From Trichosphaerium sp. ATCC 40318 (lineage: Eukaryota; Discosea; Flabellinia; Trichosidae), in contig JALMLS010000507.1 in NCBI GenBank assembly GCA_038496445.1, forward strand, positions 62,001-126,000: a DNA stretch of 64,000 nt, read 5' to 3'. This document shows, one piece after another, positions 12,114 to 21,762 of this stretch (its first letter is position 1; each line of letters starts with the position of its first letter). Below the pieces are notes generated by a model, which made no database searches, had not been told where the DNA came from, and saw only the letters and a program-made list of their open reading frames with translations. The translations under genes were made by a program, and so were the position numbers.

Positions 12114-12292
12114 TAAAGCGCATCTAGAACAGTTTTCCAAAAAAAAGGAGCGTGTTCATTCGTTTTGTTGAGAAAATGAGAACGGACTTATCGTGCGACC
12201 CTTATTCGCGTTAAACAAACCGTTTTCTTGCTTTCTAATAATATTGGCATAAGCCAGACCGGTTTTGTTTCAAAGAACCTTACACAATCAAA

Positions 12293-12520
12293 ATGCAAGC
12301 TACAACTTGTCCTAAACATCACAGCGATGCTTTTAAGCAATCGTTTCTTTGTAAATTCGATACAAAAGACGCATACATCGCTGCTGATGAGAAAATAATG
12401 AAAGACCTTAGAAACAGCTTAAACTTCCTAAAACTAAACTGTAACGATAGCGACCGCGATGTAGACCCTAAATCACTAAGAATATCAGTTATAGACATTG
12501 AGCTTTCTTCATCAACTTGA
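12293..12520 (+). CDS. Small hypothetical protein (75 aa)
   Basis: A single-exon frame starting MQATTCPKHHSDAFKQ, with a predicted helical, acidic middle (DEKIMKDLRNSLNFLK). It lies between the DUF3598-like gene and the convergent SPOUT1 gene. I recognise no family. It could be a small conserved protein or a chance open frame. Confidence 0.35.
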   Translation: MQATTCPKHHSDAFKQSFLCKFDTKDAYIAADEKIMKDLRNSLNFLKLNCNDSDRDVDPKSLRISVIDIELSSST

Positions 12521-12784
12521 GCATACAAGAAAAACACAAAACAAAAGCACAGATCAAAACAAAACACATTGTATTATAGCATAATAACCACTTATACCAA
12601 ACAATAAAAAAACTTGGAACAAACGAGTAAATTCCGTGAATCTATGGCAAATCGCGAACCAAATAGATATTGTTACAAAAAAACTACACACCACTAAGCA
12701 TTCTTTTCTGCTAGCTGGCAGAACGTAGGGGTTAGATTTCAACCGTCAAAGTGAAGAAAGCCTCAAAGATTTTTAAATTACTTT

Positions 12785-14439
12785 TTATTCTTTGCCAATG
12801 TTGCCTTGTATAAAAGGACGCAAAGCAGCTAATGTTATTGGTATAGCTTCCTACAAAAAGAGTTAACAAGTAAGAAATTTGAAAAAGTGTAAGTAAATGC
12901 TTTTGTACCTCTGTGCGAATTGTTCTTGAGCCTTGACAAGGACATGTATTCAAGTAATAATCAACAATATCAACAACTGTACGGTTTGCTTCTGAAAGTT
13001 GTTTATCTCCTGCTAGACAACTCTCTAATCCTTTTAATCCACCAAATACAATAAGAATATGCCTATAAACACGTGTAAGACGGTGCTGAGCAAGTTCTTG
13101 AGGCGGACATAGACCAGAAATAAAAACAAGAAAAGCCTTTAAAGCAAAATTATAATTTACGTACTGAAACTTTGGAAGGTCTTCCATGTCATCTACAGAA
13201 CTACCGCGGTCTGAAGTACCAATGATGCAATCATAACGTTCCTTAAATGTGTTAGAAGATGTACAACGTATTAATTAAATTGCATTAATGTGTTACCTTA
13301 AAACTAGATGCACCAAGTGCTTCACGTAGACTAGATGCCCTCCTTGCTTCAGAGTTAGCAAACAGTGGACCATTTCATTAATTAGCTTCCTTACCGAACT
13401 TGAAATCCCCAATATATACCCATTGATTCTCTTGGTTCACTCGCATCTGTAGCTTTACCCTAGAATTCATGTTAAATACAGAAAAGTTGCAATTTGAGAA
13501 AAAAAAGAATTTGGCTGTCGTACTCTGAACTTATTCTTATCCATTTGATACTCTTTACCGTCATCTGTTATACCCATCTTAATTGTAACCCTCACATTTT
13601 CTCGTAAGCATTTATTTATGACACATGGCTAAAAACAACAATCAATCAATGACACCTCTTTTTTTTTTTTTTTTTGTATTTAATTGTTATGTAACACTCC
13701 TGACGGTTAGGTAGATGTGACGTACTTGTCGTAGGCCAATATTTACTGTAGATCGTTTTCCAACTTCAGTTAATACGACACCTTCTCTATATGGAACAAC
13801 AATATTCTACAAAGAGTGTCAAAAGACTCGCATGTCAAACTTGTTTTGATTCTACAAGTTGCTGATAAAATGTGTCTCATACCTCGCGCATATGGTGAGG
13901 CATATCTAGAGGAGGCAAATAGCCCGAAAATTGAAGCAATGGATCATGAGAAAACAATTTTCGCCTTAGGTACCTATATTGATGTTATACTACGCTAATA
14001 CGCTTATTTTACGCACTGTGGTGTTTCTGCGTATGTCAGCAGCTTGACAATTGCTTCAATAGAATCAAGTTCGCTGGCATTTTTACGTTTCTTTGTGTTA
14101 GCTTGTTCTTCATCTATTAAAGTAATATTTAAAACCGAGTATGACCCAAGAATTTCTCACCTGTTTGTTCTACCTCTTCAAATACTACAATCTCGTCTAC
14201 GTTAAATACAGACGCTGTACGCGCAATTCTACCGATTAGCGCAGCTTTTAGCTGTTCAGTCTGCGCATTTTGTACAATACTGGCTGGAAACTAATAAATT
14301 AGACACTAGGGTAAAATGACAGGCGTACAGCAATTGATAACGTCCAATTTCTTCCAGTTTTACCGTACTTAGCCTCTTGGAGGCGTCTACGTTTCCTATC
14401 GCTTTGGGAATCATTGCCGTGTGGGTGAGGACGCTTCAT
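12785..14439 (-). CDS. SPOUT1: SPOUT-domain RNA methyltransferase (SPOUT1/CENP-32)
   Basis: The start ATG (complement of 14437-14439) opens a basic leader (MKRPHPHG...RKRRRLQEAKYG), then WTLSIAV, FPASIVQNAQTEQLKAALIG and VFNVDEIVVFEE, the N-terminal half of the knotted fold. Later exons give the OB-like insert (KLQMRVNQENQWVYIGDF) and the hallmark C-terminus: YDCIIGTSDRGSSV, HILIVFGGLKGLESCL, NTCPCQGSRTIRTEEA. The last contains the SPOUT knot that binds S-adenosylmethionine (GSRTIRTEEA in human SPOUT1). Human SPOUT1 methylates 28S rRNA and binds kinetochores and spindle poles. Last exon IPITLAALRPFIQGNIGKE, stop complement of 12785-12787. About eight introns, some edges approximate. Confidence 0.9.
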
Positions 14440-14612
14440 AATGTCGTTTCTTCACAGTTGAGGCGAGTGATCTTCAAAAATACTTCTTTTGACTTTGTAA
14501 TCTTCTCGGAAGCTTCTGCCGCTTTCTTGCCTAAGTGTAGTTTGGTGGTATTTATTGTACAACACATCAGGTGTTTTGTTTCTAAGGCCAGTTACATAAA
14601 TCAAGCGCCGAA

Positions 14613-16261
14613 ATGGCCAAAACGTTTATTGTATGGGTTATTGATGGCGAAGAGCGTGATGGCGGTTATCTGTGCAAGGAGCACTCTGAGGTTACATTCG
14701 CAGACGTAAAACGCCTATACAATGGCCCTATGTGCAATTTTTTGTTTAAAACCCCTGGTAAACAGTATTTATCAAAATTATTGGTGTATTTACTAACGGT
14801 AATGTTGTAGATTACTCGCCAGAGGGCAAGCAATTACCTACATACCACTGGACATTGATCGACTACGAACTATCACCTGTAAGACGCTACGGCAGCCAAT
14901 GTTTACTTATATCTCGTTGCTTTAGGTGCCATTAACAAAACCAAACGGTCAGGATACTATTTACATTTGTCCTCAAATTCTCGAGTCTCGTGCGTTATCT
15001 ATCATTTAAACCGCCAAAATGACTATCCCTAGCTGTAACAAACGTTCGGTATCATGTAGACGTACGTTTGTCTGCCAAAATGTTTTTTTTTCGCGCATTT
15101 TCTAAATTGGCGTTTGTAGGGCATTAATACTCCAATCGTTCTTACCATAAAGAAACCTACGCGCTTGGTACTTGTTAATGATGTAAAGAGTCGTTTACCA
15201 GGCTTTGGTGGTGTGTTTTTGTTTAAAACGCCAGGTATGACGTAGTTACTTATTGCGCTAAACAAAGAGGATTGTTATGATCGATTAACTGACGTGTTAA
15301 CGGAAATTATTAGAACAAGCCTTAAGCCCAACAGATCAAGACCCACATCACTGGGCCATGCTTCTAAATCACTCTGGCGTGAGACCATCAGGTCAGCATA
15401 TCAATGAAATAGAGTGTAGGATTAAAACAAATATGAAACGTGCGCATGTCACTTTTTCGTCAAAAAAAACAAACTACAACAACGCTTCGCTACCATTGCC
15501 TTTTTTTATGATTTTTGATCCTTGCAATGGGAAATATCATAAAACAAGTCCAATCTAACTACAGGGCGCCTGAATAGCGATTTTTAGTACAATTAAACAC
15601 TTTTTTGTTTATCCGAGTCTCGAACATCTTTTCGTTAAAAAAAGTATTCTACTTTTAACGCTTTTACTTTAGCAATGACTATAGTATCAATACAAGTATG
15701 GGGAAGCAATGCTACTCCTGGTTATGTACGCATAAACAGGCCACCTTCAGAGATCTGTCTTGCGGATGTATTACCTTATTTCAGATCTATACATGGCGTT
15801 TATTTGTTAAAGGTACAAAAGAGATCAACAGCAGGCTGACAAGCTCTGAAAAAAATCAAAAACGGAAAGTTTCAAAAAATAGACTGAAACTGTTTTGTTT
15901 CCACTTCTGGTCGTTTTTTGGGTTTTGACACCTCTGTTAGGTTTATGAAGAAGGCGGATATCATTATTTTCTAATACGTCGTAACAATGAGGCGTTCCCT
16001 GTAGCTGATGCAAGTCAAGTAATCGAAGTTATAGTAGTACCTCCAAAATCTTTTGAATCTGCTGCAGCATCATTACCTATAAGTCATTTATCATCTGCTA
16101 CGCCTATGGCATCACTGGTTACGCCTTTAAATAATAACACAATCAACAATATGGCACCTCCTTCTATGGCTTCTCTGGCCTCTCTTCCAATGGCTTCTAT
16201 TGCACCTTTGGCTCCTATGGCTACTATAGCTCCTGTGACATCGATGATGGACACTACCTAA
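14613..16261 (+). CDS. Protein with three tandem DIX-like domains
   Basis: Eight exons (14613-14757, 14811-14878, 14926-14989, 15033-15061, 15120-15234, 15314-15439, 15673-15812, 15941-16261) join in frame to 335 residues. Three related units of about 90 residues are seen. The clearest is unit 2 (residues about 93-183): VRYHVDGINTPIVLTI, then LVNDVKSRLPGFGGVFLFKTP and a late HHWAMLL. This parallels the DIX domain of Dishevelled (YHLDEEETPY, LGDFKSVLQ, KYFFK). Unit 1 has TFADVKRLYNG and NFLFKTP; unit 3 has CLADVLPYF and GVYLLK. The C-terminal 80 residues are Met/Ala/Pro-rich. DIX domains polymerise head to tail in Wnt and plant SOSEKI polarity systems. The gene is divergent from SPOUT1. Splitting it into two or three genes is possible but leaves worse joins. 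Confidence 0.65.
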
Positions 16262-16760
16262 ACTAGATATTTCTCATTCTTGTAGAAAAGAAAAAATAAT
16301 TTACGCGTAGCTCGTATTAGTAAAAGACCGAGAAAAAAAAATATGAACTACCCATTTTTCCAACGTTGAAATTCCTTAATTCAATGGCTTTTTAAGAGAA
16401 AGGAGGAATTGACATAAACTCTGCGTTTTTTTCTCAAAAAACTTGTAGAGTTCCTCCGGCTACTTATTCCGATTGTGGCTTGTAAACTTTCACCTGAACA
16501 CCCGTACTACGCATCTGATGGCCTTATTCGGCCAAGGTTATTGCTTTAATTTACTTATTGTATGGAACTGTAAAGTATTTAGTTGCATACAACCAGCGGA
16601 ATCAAGCACTGTTGTTTTTGGGTTTTGTGTAGCAAAAATAGCCGTACAAGCAAAAAAGGACATAATTTTATCTTGTCGTCAAAATAAATTCAAAATTATT
16701 TGGGCAGAAACAATAGGAACCTTACGTGATAACTACTTAAAACATCCTTAAAAAAACACA
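16262..16760 (+). other. Intergenic with one possible orphan exon
   Basis: A frame ending at 16749-16751 has a plausible coding C-terminus (KDIILSCRQNKFKIIWAETIGTLRDN, given here only in part as KFKIIWAETIGTLRDN). I cannot connect it to a start or a family. It may be an exon of a small unrecognised gene upstream of the NIT receptor. Confidence 0.25.
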
Positions 16761-19008
16761 ATGGTATTGTATCAGTGCAGTCTACTATGTGGCTGTAAAA
16801 AAGCAATGAACAAAAGCCAAAAGCAAGTCAGAAAGGGGTTGCGTAGCGGTATTTTCCGCGCTACTGTTGGTACGTATACACGAACTACAACGTGCGCACG
16901 TCGGTCTTTTTCTCCGTAGGCGGCGTTTCTTTTTCAAACCTGATGCGTAAAACACCTTCAAATGGTTTTACTGCACGTACCCTATTTCTTCGGATGTTTT
17001 TGCGCACAATCGTTTCGGTATACTTAAATTTCCATTCCGAGTACCTTTAATGATAAGAGACATAAAAGTTTAACCAATGAAGGAAATAACAACGTTTTTT
17101 ACTCAAATTGGACGGAAATGATTTTTTTGAGTTTCAATTACACCACGTGGTAATTACTTTCTATAATTACTTACGCTAGTTTATATTAGGTATTCTAAGC
17201 GCTATATCATTCTTTTACTTTTTTACAAAGGTATCAATTGAGATACACCTAGTCAGAGAGCTAGAACAACGAGATAATATTATACAGACATGTATTGAGC
17301 TTACTCTACAAACTGCAAGGGAAAGAGGTAACTCCGCAATTTGGGTGGCTGGCAAAGGAACCAACCTGGTGGCGAAAGAGAATATGGGTACAGTCTTTCA
17401 GACGACATTATTTGCTTGTTGACGTTAGCCTTGGCTATACAAAAAAATTTGTGATTCATCTACGCGTTTACTTTATCCGTATTAACACGCTCTAATAGAA
17501 GCAGCAAGAGCCCAGGTAGATATATTCAGGGCAGAAGTTGAAAAACTTTACAGTAATCCCATAGCGCGATACGACGACCTAGAAAAAGCTCTTTCTGCTC
17601 TAGATGAGTTACCTGACTTCCGTCTTCGGGTACGCAAGCATCTAAAATCAGCATTCCGATTTAATTGATTCTCGTCAGGTTGATGATGTAGCGAACACTG
17701 GTATTCTCGGCAATGAGACACTGGCGTTTTATACTGATATAAATGCTTTATTTGTTGACTTTGAACTATTTGAAAGTTTTTCGAAATTTGAAGATACTAG
17801 CCGTGGCTTGTACACCATTATTCGTGAATCTCTTGTACGTATTATGAAACTTGTAGACGTTTGTTGAATTTTAAAAACTAACGGTTTTTGTTACAGTTGA
17901 ACGAGTTTACTGGTATTGAGCGTGGTACCTTTGCAGCACTGTTTGAGAGAGGTATATTTTTTTCTTCTTTTTCTTCTTTTTTTTTTTTTTTTTTGTTGTA
18001 TTGAGTTTTAATCGTTTGTTTAGGTTACTACACTAGCCAGGATGAATTTCTGGATATTATTAATATCTTAAGTCAAAAATCCGAAACTGAAAAAGAGCTG
18101 GATGTTCTACTTAGGGATGAGCACCTACAAGTCTCCACGGATGTCAAGGTACTACTTTTTTTATTTCCTTTTGTTGTGTTTTCTTTTTGTTGTACTTATT
18201 TCTGTTTGTTTATAGAATTCTGCAAGTGTAAGAGAAGCAATAAGAATAACTGATGAGATGAGGAATACTGCTATCAATGTCAACTTTTTCGAAACGGCAG
18301 TAAGATAAATTTTTGGTTTATCTAACATTTATTTGTATAGGATTTCTTGGCCTTTAACAGAGCAAATCCTTTCACTATTGATCCTGATGAGTGGTTTGGT
18401 AATATGACTACTATCATCGATAGTAAGAGAACTCTTAGAGCAGTGTTATTGTACGTACAAGTCTTCGTGAAGCGTTTTTACTAACAAGGAAACATAGTGA
18501 TGACCACAAGAAGGTTCAAAGAAAACACTTGACGCAAACGATAATCGATGCTTGTATTGCTTTTATTGCATTGTGTTTAGAAGTTACAGCATGCAGTACA
18601 TTGATATATTTGGCGTGGCCAGTACTCAAGCTATTTTGGCGTTTGGAGCGCGATTCTAAACGGTACATAAAAGAACAACTTAAAACTGAGAGTGGCTTGG
18701 ATTGCTAACTTTTTTTAATTTGTCTAGATTTGAAACTTCCAGACGTACAGATACGGCTGGTACATCGACTAAAGAGGATGACGATGATGTCGAAGATCAC
18801 AACGATATGGTTTTAGCTATGTCTGAAGAACGTATGTAGCAAAAAAGATAGAACCAACGTTTTTTGTGTGGTTTGAACATTTTTTTTTAACATTTGTTTT
18901 CCCGTAGAAGTTGGATCAGTTACTACTGAATCATCGTCAATGCTGCCAGAGGAAGAAGATTATTCTGTTACCGACTCAGTAACTCAAGAGTCAACGACAG
19001 GTGCATAG
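16761..19008 (+). CDS. Transmembrane nitrate/nitrite-sensing (NIT) domain protein
   Basis: The first exon (MVLYQCSLLCGCKKAMNK...) encodes a basic cytosolic start. TM helix 1 is FILGILSAISFFYFF near 17190. The NIT domain follows: IHLVRELEQRD, QTARERGNSAIWVAG, FRAEVEKLYSNPIARYDDLEKAL, LDELPDFRLRV, FYTDINALFVDFELFE, LNEFTGIERGTFAALFERG. It ends with an extended helix and PFTIDPDEWFGNMTTIIDSKR, then TM helix 2 (ACIAFIALCLEVTACSTLIYLAW). The family senses nitrate or nitrite and normally controls a cytosolic kinase, cyclase or methyl-accepting domain. Here only a short acidic tail (KEDDDDVED..., VTQESTTGA) follows, with no output domain. At least nine short introns. Stop at 19006-19008. Confidence 0.8.
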
Positions 19009-20049
19009 GCTTGTTTTGTTGGTTATTTTCCGAAGAAAGAACGGCCCTAAATTGGTGTGCGGCGCGGATATTCTCTTCTACTTGGTAATGAGCCATGTAT
19101 TTTTATTAAATAATATTACAATAAGCATTCTGTTTTTAACAAGAACACAATACCTTTAGTCGTATTTTCTACCAATTGTTTTTTTCCAAAAAGAGATGAC
19201 TTGTCTACTATGCAAGCAAGCACCTTCCTTTTTGTTCAATAGAATTGTTAGTTATAGTTGTGTGTTTAGTGGTCTAAATTAGGACGCTAAAACCTAAAAT
19301 ACAAACATTATTACGAGATTATATTGTCATAAAAGTGTGAACACTTTTTGAAAGTACTTACGTATCCCAAGCAATATTGCTTGATGCTTATTAGAACCCA
19401 TACTGTTGACATATGCAATTGGGACCTATTGTTTTCGTAGCACAAGGTTAATTGTAGTTTTCAGTTATCCAGACAATCCCACTTTTAGTCACGCAGCTAT
19501 CGCATCGATATGCAGCTGGACAAAACATAGAATTTGGTGTGCCTCCGAAAACAATAAAGGAATTGTGAGAGTTGCTCACAGGGTTTTTGAGGTCTATGAT
19601 CACGTCTACATGTGTATTGAAGGTATTTAATATTTGGTGCTCTGGGCCAATTGTTGTCATTCCTAGGAATATTGGTTGGAAAAATAAACACTTGGGTTTA
19701 GCAAGATGGATAATTCTTGCGTCTGTGACTCCTGGGTACGCAATTGAGTGGCGCCATAAACGTGCTTTAATCTTTGTTCTTTTTATGTTCATTACCAAGT
19801 TGCAAACACCAGAAAGAAAACCAAGATGAATGTCAAACTTTAGTAAAAGTTGGCATGGTATACATTTTGTACTGAAAAGGAAATGAACATTGGATCGAAG
19901 TACAACGCCAAAAAAGGATAAACCTAAATTGAATTCCCACCTTTGTATGTGGGACGTTTAACCTACAACTTCTGTTGGCGAACTCAAGCCACGAATTCGT
20001 CCTTTAAGAACTACTAAGATTACTTAATTAAGTAAATCAAAAAAAAACG
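19009..20049. other. Intergenic about 1 kb with one open frame
   Basis: Apart from the minus-strand frame at 19448-19798 I see no gene here. The DNA is AT-rich with short poly-T runs. Confidence 0.4.
19448..19798 (-). CDS. Hypothetical intronless protein (116 aa)
   Basis: An uninterrupted frame with a balanced composition (FFQPIFLGMTTIGPEHQIL, HVDVIIDLKNPVSNSHNSF, GTPNSMFCPAAYRCDS). I recognise no family. A shorter antisense frame overlaps it. In AT-rich DNA a frame this long is uncommon but can occur by chance. Confidence 0.35.
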   Translation of the reverse strand: MVMNIKRTKIKARLWRHSIAYPGVTDARIIHLAKPKCLFFQPIFLGMTTIGPEHQILNTFNTHVDVIIDLKNPVSNSHNSFIVFGGTPNSMFCPAAYRCDSCVTKSGIVWITENYN

Positions 20050-21368
20050 ATGACAGCATCTCTATTCGCTGTTGCGTTACTAATACTACTTACTATCGCC
20101 CATACCTTTCCATGTAATAACATTAAAGGACCAAAAGGGGAAGTCTACAGCTTGGCTCCTTTGCAATCAAAGGTTCAATCCTTTTTAGGTAGAATGGTGT
20201 CACGATTAGGAGACTGATAAGACCTCATTCACATTGAAGATCATTCACATAACGGATTACTCACATTCATGAGTTCATTCTCAACCTTCATGAATAGTTC
20301 ATGAATCATTCATGACCAAAAGGGAAAATTTACAGCTTGGCTCCTTTGCAATCAAAGGTTCAATCCTTTTTAGGTAGAATGGAATGTCCAACTTGCAAGG
20401 TAACGATTTAGACTTTTAATTATCTGAAAAACGCATAAGCTCCCACCTAAGCTTCTAAAAAGGAAGGTTTCTACGAGTACACAATGGATATATGCAATTC
20501 CACATATTCTTGCGGAAATTTCGAGCTATGTGGTGCATGCCAAATGAACAGAAATAATTCAATGCCACATTTCGTAAGTAATCATATGTGTTTTTTTGCT
20601 TTAATGTGCTTGTTCTCGCTTACATGTTGTAGAGATGTTATGGTGTCATGGACGAAGTTAGAGGCTTAGATAAAGAAACTGGTGTATTTTTACACTACAG
20701 GTCTCCTGATGGCGTACATTCGATGTCGTGTACGTTTCGTTGAATTGCAACTTTTTCTTTGGTGTGATTTTTCAACATACTTTTTCTTAACGTTGGCGTC
20801 AAGGGCTTATACGTCTCTCTGCTTAAACTTAAATTTCCAAATCTTAGTCTGACCTTTTTTGTATTAGTATCAATCTATTGTGACGAGTTTGGATCAGGTA
20901 CATGTTTCAAAGAACTGAAGAAAAAAATTAACTCGAGAAAATGTTGACGCTGTATTTGACAATCTTTCGTTTAGAGTGGAGCGATGTGGTAGTTTATGAC
21001 CAAGAATTATACTTGAACTATATTCCTGTTACTGCCAAGTAAAGTATGCATGCCCTATAAACAAAAAATGTACGAAAGGAAACAACACTTCTTGTAATTT
21101 TGAGATTTTAAAGAAGAATCTAAATTTCTCTTTAGACAAGGAATATGCTATCACTGAGGATGTTAAAGTTCTAGGTAAACTAGTTGGAGAAGGTCCTGCA
21201 AGATCAGTAGAAGAAGCAAGCAGGAGAGCGTCTGATAATGGAGCAGTAGCCTTCAATTATTATGATTACAGGAAACAAGCAGAGTACTTTAGGTTTGTTG
21301 ATGGACTTGAACGCCTCAGTACCAAATCGGAAACTTCAAGCGGTATTGTTTACAAGACTGGATTTTAA
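20050..21368 (+). CDS. Secreted MRH (mannose-6-phosphate receptor homology) protein
   Basis: The start ATG at 20050 gives a signal peptide (MTASLFAVALLILLTIAHTF). Exon 1 ends at 20188 and joins exon 2 at 20374 (QSFLG-RMECPTCK). Next comes EGFYEYTMDICNSTYSCGNF, ELCGACQMN, then GVFLHYRSPDGVHS and SIYCDEFGSG. This Cys spacing with an aromatic/hydrophobic late strand matches MRH lectin-like domains, which bind mannose-type glycans in the ER, Golgi or endosome. A C-terminal helical region (EDVKVLGKLVGEGPARSVEEA, given in part) follows, with no TM segment or KDEL. The joins between 20740 and 21180 are approximate. The first intron appears to have been made by a duplication. Confidence 0.7.
20129..20197 (+). 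repeat. 69-bp direct repeat, copy 1
   Basis: Starts GACCAAAAGGG and ends TTTTTAGGTAGAATGG. It matches 20314-20382 along its full length with three G/A or C/T differences. The internal AG|GT acts as the donor side of the first MRH-gene intron. Confidence 0.9.
20189..20373 (+). other. Intron bounded by the two repeat copies
   Basis: The donor is GTAGAA inside copy 1 and the acceptor is TTTTTAG inside copy 2. Splicing restores exactly the sequence of one unduplicated copy. The 116 bp between copies is rich in the palindrome TTCATGAA. Confidence 0.75.
20314..20382 (+). repeat. 69-bp direct repeat, copy 2
   Basis: Second copy of the sequence at 20129-20197. Its TTTTTAG supplies the acceptor, and the exon continues as GTAGAATGGAATGT. 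Confidence 0.9.
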
Positions 21369-21762
21369 TAAAGCAAGTTGATGAAACAGTCCTATTGTGT
21401 AGTGTCAGTAGTATCTATTGAGTATGGCAATACCTTACTACTAGATGAAGATTGACTTTAGAAATGTTGGTTTAATATAGGCCTATGAGTGCTTAGCGTA
21501 AATCACATCGGGCGTCAAGAAAGGCCACAGGAAAAACATCATAGGTATAAACTTTTACCTTCACTATGCGACAGCCTTAGCTTCACTGTCATGTTATTTT
21601 TGAAGTATTGGTAACAGAGTAAGTAGACATGGAAACATTCAGACTAGAGGAGGACTCAATTTTTAGTTCAAAGGAGGAAAAATAATTTATTTATTCGTTT
21701 TCTGCATATTTACATCTTGTCAGAAGTATTCAGTTTTAAATGTGAACGTGTAAGTTCGATTT
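21369..21762. other. Intergenic, convergent 3' ends
   Basis: Between the MRH gene and the SNF2 gene on the opposite strand. I see no gene in it. Confidence 0.5.

Noticed and set aside
15019-15558. A separate middle gene starting MTIPSC between two DIX-like genes
   Set aside because: Splicing GTGCGT (14990) to CCCTAG (15032) and GTACGT (15062) to TTGTAG (15119) gives a better DIX start (VRYHVDG) and keeps phase through the whole locus.
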